The translations under genes were made by a program, and so were the position numbers. From the NCBI GenBank assembly GCA_021810175.1, contig JAJZJJ010000037.1:1-11604 (forward strand): DNA of 11,604 nucleotides, given 5' to 3'. Position 1 is the first letter of the stretch. Each line of letters opens with the position of its first letter. Positions 6,137 to 11,604 of the stretch are shown here, in pieces. The notes beneath the pieces were generated by a model. The model was not told the DNA's origin, made no database searches, and worked only from the letters and a program-made list of their open reading frames with translations. The stretch is from Acidobacteriota bacterium (GTDB taxonomy: Bacteria > Acidobacteriota > Terriglobia > Terriglobales > Acidobacteriaceae).

Positions 6137-6583
6137 TTACTCCGTCGAAACCTTCTCCTGGCTGCCTTCCAGCGCCGCCTCCAGCGTGTGCCACGCCAGG
6201 CTCGCGCACTTTACGCGCATCGGATATTCCGAAACCCCGGAGAACACCGCCAGCTTGCCCAGCTCGCTGGCCTCGCCGTGCGCGCGTCCCGTCACCAGGT
6301 CGTGGAACTGCTCGAACAGCCGATGCGCCTCAGCCTTCGTCTTGCCCTTCACCGCCTGCGTCATCATTGACGCCGAGGCCTTCGAGATCGCGCACCCCGA
6401 ACCCTGAAAGCCGATATCGCGCACCGTCTCGCCGTCCATCTCCACATACACCGTGAAGCGGTCGCCGCACAGCGGGTTATACCCTTCCGCCTTCTGGTTC
6501 GCTCCCGCCGGAGCCTTAAAGTTCCGCGGCGCCTTGCTGTGTTCCAGGATCACTTCCTGATACAAATCCCGCAGTTCCGCCAT
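6137..6583 (-). CDS. sufU: SufU, zinc-type sulfur acceptor of the SUF system
   Basis: SufU accepts persulfide sulfur from SufS and relays it to the SufBCD scaffold; in the studied Gram-positive enzymes a bound zinc is swapped to the SufS active site. The 148-residue protein has the three conserved cysteines and the aspartate: Cys-39 and Asp-41 in YNPLCGD, Cys-64 in GSGCAIS, and Cys-126 in RVKCASLAWHTLE. The roughly 20-residue segment before the third cysteine (about 100-121), absent from IscU, identifies it as SufU rather than an IscU scaffold. Its ATG shares one base with the sufS stop (TGATG), and GGGAGG lies 10 nt upstream inside the sufS end. No SufE gene is present in the window, which fits use of SufU as the partner. 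Confidence 0.95.
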   Translation of the reverse strand: MAELRDLYQEVILEHSKAPRNFKAPAGANQKAEGYNPLCGDRFTVYVEMDGETVRDIGFQGSGCAISKASASMMTQAVKGKTKAEAHRLFEQFHDLVTGRAHGEASELGKLAVFSGVSEYPMRVKCASLAWHTLEAALEGSQEKVSTE

Positions 6584-7833
6584 CAGGCAAAAACCTCCCG
6601 CACCTTTTGCAGTCCGCGCACCAGCGCGTCCACTTCGCTCCGCGTGTTGTACATCGCGAACGACGCCCGCACCGTCGCCGGAATGCAGAAGCGCTCCATC
6701 ACCGGCTGTGCGCAGTGGTGGCCGGTCCGCACCGCGATGCCCTGCTCGTCCAGAATCGTTCCGATATCGTGCGGGTGCGCATCTTCCATCACAAAAGACA
6801 GCACGCTGGCCTTTTCTGTCGCAGTTCCGATCACCTGAATCCCCGCCATCCCGCCGACCGCCTTCGTCGCGTAAACCAGCAAGTCGTGCTCGTGCGCCGC
6901 AATCTTCTCCACGCCCACGGCCCTCATGTATTCGATCGCCGCCTTCAGCCCGGCCACGCCGGCCATATCCGGCGTGCCCGCCTCGAACTTGTGCGGAACC
7001 TTGTTGTACGTCGTCTTCTCAAATGTCACGGAGAGGATCATGTCCCCGCCGCCCTGGTAGGGAGGCATCGCCTCCAGCAGCGCCATCTTCCCGTACAGCG
7101 CGCCGATGCCCGTCGGCCCGTACATCTTGTGTCCGGAGAAAACATAGAAGTCGCAGTCCAGATCCTGCACATCCACCGCGATGTGCGGTACCGCCTGGGC
7201 TCCGTCCACCAGCACCGGAATTCCCTGCGCGTGCGCCATCGCCACCAGCTGCTTCACCGGATTCACGCTGCCCAGAGCATTCGACACATGCGCCACGGCC
7301 ACCAGCTTCGTCCGCGGACCCAGCAGCTTCGTAAACTCCTCGACGATCAGCTCGCCCGCATCGTTGATGGGCGCCACCCGCAGCTTTGCGCCTTTCTCCT
7401 CGCACAGCATCTGCCACGGAACGATATTCGAGTGGTGCTCCATCGCCGTGATCAGCACCTCGTCGCCGCTGCCCACATTGGCGCGCCCGTAGCTCTGCGC
7501 CACCAGGTTGATCGCCTCTGTGGTCCCGCGCGTAAAGATGATCTCGTTCGCCTGCTTCGCGTTCACAAACGCCCGAACCGACTCGCGCCCCGCCTCGAAC
7601 TCATCCGTCGCAATCTGCGACAAGTAATGCACGCCGCGGTGGATGTTCGCGTTTGCGCTGTCGTAGTACCGCACGATCGCGTCGATCACCGCCTGCGGCT
7701 TCTGCGATGTGGCCGCGTTATCCAGATACACCAATTCTTTCCCGCGCACCTGGCGGTGCAGAATCGGAAAGTCATCCCGAATCTTCTCCACATTGAAGAC
7801 GGCCGTCTCCGGCGATGCGGTCATGACGCTCAT
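6583..7833 (-). CDS. sufS: Cysteine desulfurase SufS
   Basis: SufS is a PLP enzyme that converts cysteine to alanine and holds the released sulfur as a persulfide. The 416-residue protein has YLDNAATSQKP at 36-46, TRGTTEAINL at 101-110, EHHSN at 132-136, LVDGAQA at 208-214 (PLP-binding Asp-210) and SGHK with the Schiff-base Lys-236. The catalytic Cys-374 lies in RTGHHCAQPVM. The long KFEAGTPD stretch and the RTGHHC motif place it in the group II desulfurases (SufS/CsdA) rather than IscS. Length is typical. The ATG at 7833 has GGGAGGAGG upstream; a second in-frame ATG at 7824 is possible. The gene is 24 nt from sufD and overlaps sufU by one base. Confidence 0.97.
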   Translation of the reverse strand: MSVMTASPETAVFNVEKIRDDFPILHRQVRGKELVYLDNAATSQKPQAVIDAIVRYYDSANANIHRGVHYLSQIATDEFEAGRESVRAFVNAKQANEIIFTRGTTEAINLVAQSYGRANVGSGDEVLITAMEHHSNIVPWQMLCEEKGAKLRVAPINDAGELIVEEFTKLLGPRTKLVAVAHVSNALGSVNPVKQLVAMAHAQGIPVLVDGAQAVPHIAVDVQDLDCDFYVFSGHKMYGPTGIGALYGKMALLEAMPPYQGGGDMILSVTFEKTTYNKVPHKFEAGTPDMAGVAGLKAAIEYMRAVGVEKIAAHEHDLLVYATKAVGGMAGIQVIGTATEKASVLSFVMEDAHPHDIGTILDEQGIAVRTGHHCAQPVMERFCIPATVRASFAMYNTRSEVDALVRGLQKVREVFA

Positions 7834-7857
7834 CCAGCCTCCTCCCAGCCCTTCAGT

Positions 7858-9225
7858 TCAGGCGCTCTCGCCCCTGGCCGTGCTTCCCAGCAGCACCAGC
7901 TGCTGCCCCACCAGTTTCTTCGCATGCTCTCGCGCCGCGCCGCTCTGCATCCGCTCCACGCATTCATCGGCAAAGGCCATCAGCAGCAGCTTGCGCGCTT
8001 CCGCCTCGCTGATGCCGCGAGACTGCAGATAGAAAAGCGCGTTCTCCTCGATCTGCCCAATCGTTGCGCCGTGCGTGCACTTCACGTCGTCCGCATAGAT
8101 TTCCAGCTGCGGCTTGGTGTCGATCTGCGCATCGTCGCTCAGCAGCAGATTACGATTCGTCTGCTTCGCGTCCGTCTTCTGCGCCTCCGGATGCACCACA
8201 ATCCGCCCGTGGAAGACGCCGTGCGCCTGACCGTCCAGAATGCCGTTGTAGAACTGCCGGCTGCCGCAGTGCGGGCTGGCGTGCTCCACGTGCATAAAGT
8301 TATCCAGATGCTGCCGTCCCGTCCCGATAAACAATCCGTTGATCAGGCACTCGCCGCCTTCACCCGCCAGTACCGGATGCACATTATTCCGGACGAGCGC
8401 TCCGCCCAGCAGCACCGAATGCGATGAAACGTTCGCGCTCCGCGCCTGCTGGATGCGCAGCGTCTGCACGTTAAACGCCTTCGTGTGCTCGCGCTCGATC
8501 AGGAAGTGCTCCGCCACCGCGCTCTCGCCGGCCACCAGCTCCGTCACCGCGTTCGAGAACGCCACGGACTCGCCGCCCACCGACGCGTAATCTTCCACCA
8601 CCGCCACCTGGCTCTGGTCTTCGGCCACAATCAGATTCCGCGGCTGCGTCATCGTTGCGCCTTCTTCCGCAGTCGTCAGATACAGCAGCGCCACCGGACC
8701 ATCCAGTGCCACGCCGCGCGCCACGTGAACGTAAGCGCCGTCGCTCATGAACGCTGCATTCAGCGCGCAGAACGAATCGCGCTGGATATCGGCATACCGT
8801 CCCAGGTGCTTCTCCAGCGTCTCCGGATGCTGCTCGATCTGCTCTCGCAGGCTTGCTACCGTTACGCCCTTCGGCAGGTTCGCCGTCTGAGAAAGCTCCG
8901 CCGCGTAGCGCCCGTTCACAAACACCAGCGTCGCCGCCGCGCCCTGCACTGCATACTGCGCCACCTCCGTGGCCGTCAGCTTTGCCGCACCCGCTGGCCG
9001 AAACGCCGTCCGCGCAATCGCCGCAACGTTCGTGAACCGCCAGTCTTCGTCGCGCGTTGTCGGGAAGCCGGTCTCGCAGAAGCGCGCAAACGCATCTTCG
9101 CGCAGCCTGCGCAGCCACGACAGGCTCTGTCCCGCCGCCTTCTTCTCGAATTCGGTAAAGTTCTCCAGCCAGTTCTGCACCCAGGCTTCACCGCTTTCCG
9201 TGGTCTTCACCGCTGTTTCCGTCAC
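7858..9225 (-). CDS. sufD: Fe-S cluster assembly protein SufD
   Basis: SufD pairs with SufB and two SufC subunits in the SufBC2D scaffold and is needed for iron entry and cluster formation. The 455-residue protein has the SufB/SufD beta-helix core at about 160-400. N-terminal FPTTRDEDWRFTN (54-66) is typical of SufD. Conserved segments include SHSVLLGG (268-275), HPEAQKTDAKQTNRNLLLS (345-363), and the cluster-assembly region KCTHGATIGQ (382-391), whose His-385 matches the functional histidine of characterised SufD. The start is a GTG at 9225 overlapping the sufC TGA by four bases (GTGA). AGGAG lies 7 nt upstream, which decides the start. Translational coupling to sufC is likely. Confidence 0.96.
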   Translation of the reverse strand: MTETAVKTTESGEAWVQNWLENFTEFEKKAAGQSLSWLRRLREDAFARFCETGFPTTRDEDWRFTNVAAIARTAFRPAGAAKLTATEVAQYAVQGAAATLVFVNGRYAAELSQTANLPKGVTVASLREQIEQHPETLEKHLGRYADIQRDSFCALNAAFMSDGAYVHVARGVALDGPVALLYLTTAEEGATMTQPRNLIVAEDQSQVAVVEDYASVGGESVAFSNAVTELVAGESAVAEHFLIEREHTKAFNVQTLRIQQARSANVSSHSVLLGGALVRNNVHPVLAGEGGECLINGLFIGTGRQHLDNFMHVEHASPHCGSRQFYNGILDGQAHGVFHGRIVVHPEAQKTDAKQTNRNLLLSDDAQIDTKPQLEIYADDVKCTHGATIGQIEENALFYLQSRGISEAEARKLLLMAFADECVERMQSGAAREHAKKLVGQQLVLLGSTARGESA

Positions 9226-9995
9226 GCCCGCGCTCCTGCCGGCTGCGCATCCGGCTCGGCCCAGCTGTAGCCCTTCTCTTCCAGTTCCAGCGCCAGCTCC
9301 TTGCCGCCGGAGCGAACGATCTTCCCGTCCACCAGCACATGCACAAAGTCCGGAACAATGTAGTTCAGCAGCCGCTGGTAGTGGGTGACCACAATCATTC
9401 CGCGATCTTTGCTGCGCAGCGAATTCACCCCGTTCGCCACAATGCGCAGCGCGTCGATATCCAGCCCCGAATCCGTCTCGTCCAGCACCGCCAGCTTCGG
9501 CTCCAGCAGCGCCATCTGCAGAATCTCGTTGCGCTTCTTCTCCCCGCCGGAAAAGCCCTCGTTCAGCGAACGGTTCATCAGCCGGTCGTCCATCTCCAGC
9601 AGCGCCAGCTTCTCCCGGAACAGTGGCAGGAAGTCCATCGCGTCCATCTCGTCCAGCCCGCGATACTTCCGCACTGCGTTCAGCGCCGAGCGCAGAAAAT
9701 ACGTGTTCCCGATCCCCGGAATCTCCACCGGATACTGGAACGCCAGAAACACGCCCTCGCAGGCCGCCTCTTCCGGCTTCATCTCCAGCAGATCTTTCCC
9801 GTCCAGCGTGATCGAGCCTTCCGTTACCTCGTACGCATCGCGCCGCGCCAGCACCTGCGCCAGCGTGCTCTTGCCTGATCCGTTCGGGCCCATGATCGAG
9901 TGGACCTCCCCGGCGTTCACCGTCAGATCGATCCCCTTCAGGATTTCGTGCCCGCCCACCGTCACGTGCAGATTCTTAATTTCCAGCAGACTCAT
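9222..9995 (-). CDS. sufC: SUF system ATPase SufC
   Basis: SufC is a soluble ABC-type ATPase whose dimerisation drives conformational change in the SufBC2D complex. The 257-residue protein has Walker A GPNGSGKST at 36-44, a Q-loop glutamine near 87, the signature SGGEKKR at 149-155, Walker B LAVLDETDSGLD at 168-179 with catalytic Glu-173, and the switch histidine His-205. The segment following the Walker B, DIDALR, is a SufC hallmark. The open frame runs 24 codons further upstream, but the ATG at 9995 gives the conserved MSLLEIKNLHV start and has GAGGAAACGA immediately before it. It is separated from sufB by 127 nt with a strong hairpin and overlaps sufD by four bases. Confidence 0.97.
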   Translation of the reverse strand: MSLLEIKNLHVTVGGHEILKGIDLTVNAGEVHSIMGPNGSGKSTLAQVLARRDAYEVTEGSITLDGKDLLEMKPEEAACEGVFLAFQYPVEIPGIGNTYFLRSALNAVRKYRGLDEMDAMDFLPLFREKLALLEMDDRLMNRSLNEGFSGGEKKRNEILQMALLEPKLAVLDETDSGLDIDALRIVANGVNSLRSKDRGMIVVTHYQRLLNYIVPDFVHVLVDGKIVRSGGKELALELEEKGYSWAEPDAQPAGARA

Positions 9996-10043
9996 TCGTT
10001 TCCTCGTCTCAATCTCAAATTCGCAATATCCTGGCGCCGCGGG

Positions 10044-10086
10044 CGGGGATGTGGTCTTCATCCACATCCCCGGTTACTGGGGACAC
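10044..10086 (-). promoter_or_regulatory. Strong hairpin with a competing arm in the sufB-sufC gap
   Basis: In the mRNA CGGGGAUGUGG (10072-10062) pairs perfectly with CCACAUCCCCG (10054-10044) around a 7-nt loop, giving an 11-bp stem. No U-run follows, so it is not a simple intrinsic terminator. Just upstream, GUGUCCCC (10086-10079) can pair with GGGGAUGU (10071-10064), which is the first arm of the main stem. The two folds exclude each other. The structure is directly visible; a role in mRNA processing, stability or attenuation between sufB and sufC is inferred. Confidence 0.6.
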
Positions 10087-10122
10087 CAACTTAATCTTCG
10101 AGTGACCTGGTGGGAACCAAAC

Positions 10123-11580
10123 TTACCCCACACTGCCTTCTAGGCTCACGCTCAGCAGCTTCTGCGCTTCCACCGCAAATTCCATCGGCAGCTCGCGGAA
10201 GACCTGCTTGCAGAAGCCATTCACAATCATCGAAACCGCGTCTTCCGTCTTCAAACCCCGCTGCTGCAGATAGAAGAGCTGGTCTTCGCCGATCTTCGAC
10301 GTTGCCGCTTCGTGTTCCATCCGTGCCGAGCTGTTCTTCACTTCGATGTATGGGAAGGTGTGTGCGCCGCACTGATCCCCGATCAGCAGCGAGTCGCACT
10401 GCGTGTAATTCCGCGCGCCCTCGGCGCCCTTCAGGATCTTCACCTGCCCGCGGTACGTGTTCTGCCCGTGCCCCGCGCTGATGCCCTTCGACACGATCGT
10501 GCTCTTCGTGTTCTTCCCCAGGTGGATCATCTTCGTCCCGGTATCCGCCTGCTGGTAGTTATTCGTCAGCGCCACCGAGTAGAACTCGCCCACCGAGTTG
10601 TCGCCCTGCAGAATGCACGACGGATACTTCCAGGTGATCGCCGATCCCGTCTCCACCTGCGTCCACGAAATCTTCGAATTCACCCCCGCGCACTTGCCGC
10701 GCTTGGTCACGAAGTTATAAATGCCGCCCTTGCCGTTCTTGTCTCCCGGATACCAGTTCTGCACCGTCGAGTAGCGAATCTGCGCGTTGTCCAGCGCTAT
10801 CAGTTCCACCACCGCCGCGTGCAGCTGATTCTCATCCCGCATCGGCGCCGTGCAGCCTTCCAGGTAGCTCACATAGCTGCCCTCGTCCGCCACAATCAGC
10901 GTCCGCTCGAACTGCCCCGTCTCCGCCGCGTTAATGCGGAAGTACGTCGAAAGCTCCATCGGACAGCGCACGCCCTTCGGCACATACACGAACGATCCGT
11001 CGCTGAACACTGCCGCATTCAGCGATGCGTAGAAGTTATCCGTGTACGGCACCACTGAACCCAGATACTTCTTCACCAGCTCCGGATACTTCTGCACCGC
11101 TTCTGAAAACGAGCAGAAGATGATCCCCAGCTCGCCCAGCTTCTCCTTGAAGGTCGTCGCCACGCTCACGCTGTCGAAAACCGCGTCCACCGCCACGTTC
11201 GCCAGCAGCTTCTGCTCGGCCAGCGGAATCCCCAGCTTCTCGTACGTCCGCAGAATCTCCGGATCCACCTCGTCCAGGCTCTTCAGCTGCTTCTTCTGCT
11301 TCGGCGCCGAGTAATAGGTGATCGCCTGGTAATCAATGGGCGGAAACTTCAGCATCGCCCAGTGCGGCTCCGCCTGCTTCTGCTCCTCCGCCGCCCAGTG
11401 ACGGTAGGCCTTCAGCCGCCACTCCAGCATGAACTCGGGCTCGTTTTTCTTCGCCGAGATCAGGCGGATCACGTCCTCGCTCAGCCCCTTCGGAATACGG
11501 TCTTCCTCAATCTCTGTGACGAAGCCCCACTCGTATTCCCGGCTGGCCAGGTCGTGGACAAGATTCATATCGGTGCTCAT
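10123..11580 (-). CDS. sufB: Fe-S cluster assembly scaffold protein SufB
   Basis: SufB is the core subunit of the SufBC2D scaffold on which the nascent cluster is built. The 485-residue protein, a typical length, shows the N-terminal [19 protein letters not shown] block at about 15-33. The beta-helix core spans about 180-440 with [17 protein letters not shown] (201-217) and the [17 protein letters not shown] block at 305-321. [21 protein letters not shown] (391-411) carries Cys-395, equivalent to the sulfur-accepting cysteine 405 of the E. coli protein. MEHEA at 421-425 holds the neighbouring His-Glu ligand candidates. The ATG at 11580 has AGGAG 6 nt upstream; another ATG lies four codons in. 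It is the first suf gene visible; only 24 bases lie upstream in the window, so the promoter and any sufR/iscR-like regulator gene cannot be seen. Confidence 0.97.
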   Translation of the reverse strand: MSTDMNLVHDLASREYEWGFVTEIEEDRIPKGLSEDVIRLISAKKNEPEFMLEWRLKAYRHWAAEEQKQAEPHWAMLKFPPIDYQAITYYSAPKQKKQLKSLDEVDPEILRTYEKLGIPLAEQKLLANVAVDAVFDSVSVATTFKEKLGELGIIFCSFSEAVQKYPELVKKYLGSVVPYTDNFYASLNAAVFSDGSFVYVPKGVRCPMELSTYFRINAAETGQFERTLIVADEGSYVSYLEGCTAPMRDENQLHAAVVELIALDNAQIRYSTVQNWYPGDKNGKGGIYNFVTKRGKCAGVNSKISWTQVETGSAITWKYPSCILQGDNSVGEFYSVALTNNYQQADTGTKMIHLGKNTKSTIVSKGISAGHGQNTYRGQVKILKGAEGARNYTQCDSLLIGDQCGAHTFPYIEVKNSSARMEHEAATSKIGEDQLFYLQQRGLKTEDAVSMIVNGFCKQVFRELPMEFAVEAQKLLSVSLEGSVG

Positions 11581-11604
11581 TCGGCTCTCCTGCGGCTTCT
11601 CTGG

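Noticed and set aside
6607..8427. A 606-codon plus-strand open frame opposite sufS and sufD.
   Set aside because: It is Arg/His/Leu-rich with no recognisable domain and lies wholly antisense to two well-conserved genes, so it is a codon-bias shadow.
10023..10044. Reading the strong sufB-sufC hairpin as a rho-independent terminator.
   Set aside because: The bases after the stem are GC-rich (GCCCGCGGCGCC) rather than a U-run, and sufC to sufT have no obvious promoter of their own downstream.
10085..10122. A possible internal sufC promoter with TTGGTT and GATTAA-like hexamers just after the sufB stop.
   Set aside because: Both hexamers match the consensus poorly and the spacing is not optimal, so it is no better than chance.
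1..11604. CRISPR arrays, tRNA or rRNA genes, transposases, prophage genes and defence or biosynthetic gene systems.
   Set aside because: I saw no spaced repeats, tRNA-like cloverleaf, rRNA segment or mobile-element protein on either strand. The window is filled by conserved housekeeping genes plus two unknown membrane genes.

Overview
The window reads as chromosomal core-genome DNA from a GC-rich bacterium, most likely an Acidobacteriota member of the Terriglobia (family Acidobacteriaceae or a close relative). This assignment is an inference from three things: the gene order sufB-C-D-S-U-T with a long-form SufT, an hrcA-grpE-dnaJ stress operon, and a short dispersed-repeat sequence (GTCATCCTGAG...GAAGGACC) of a kind I recall from acidobacterial genomes. 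Almost everything is on the minus strand, so the biological reading order runs from high to low coordinates. Coding density is very high and no gene-free stretch exceeds about 130 bases.

Right half (11580 to 5494, minus strand): a complete SUF iron-sulfur cluster assembly operon. It encodes the SufB scaffold, SufC ATPase, SufD, the cysteine desulfurase SufS, the zinc-type sulfur acceptor SufU, and the DUF59/MIP18-type protein SufT. SufS takes sulfur from cysteine, SufU accepts and relays it, SufBC2D assembles the cluster, and SufT probably helps cluster maturation or delivery. Gene junctions are tight: sufC/sufD overlap by 4 nt with a GTG start, sufS/sufU overlap by 1 nt. The exceptions are the 127-nt sufB-sufC gap, which holds a strong 11-bp hairpin and a competing upstream arm, and the 52-nt sufU-sufT gap, which holds the dispersed repeat. 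The operon's own promoter lies outside the window.

Middle: one plus-strand gene, a GNAT-family acetyltransferase (4977-5447), converges on sufT and diverges from tilS. Only 30 bp separate the two divergent start codons, and the acetyltransferase message may be leaderless. tilS (tRNA-Ile lysidine synthetase) is followed closely by two small, overlapping membrane-protein genes of unknown function. Those two have visibly lower GC than their neighbours and may be diverged tandem paralogues.

Left part (2760 to 1, minus strand): the heat-shock operon hrcA-grpE-dnaJ. dnaJ is cut by the window edge with only about its last 30-40 codons missing. The operon has a near-consensus sigma-70-type promoter whose -35 box contains the stop codon of the preceding membrane gene. 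I see no CIRCE operator between that promoter and hrcA. Instead, the roughly 40-nt leader is nearly filled by a 9-bp hairpin that pairs a UUU-containing arm with the hrcA Shine-Dalgarno sequence, the layout of an RNA thermometer. That hairpin is the most interesting candidate in an otherwise conventional window.
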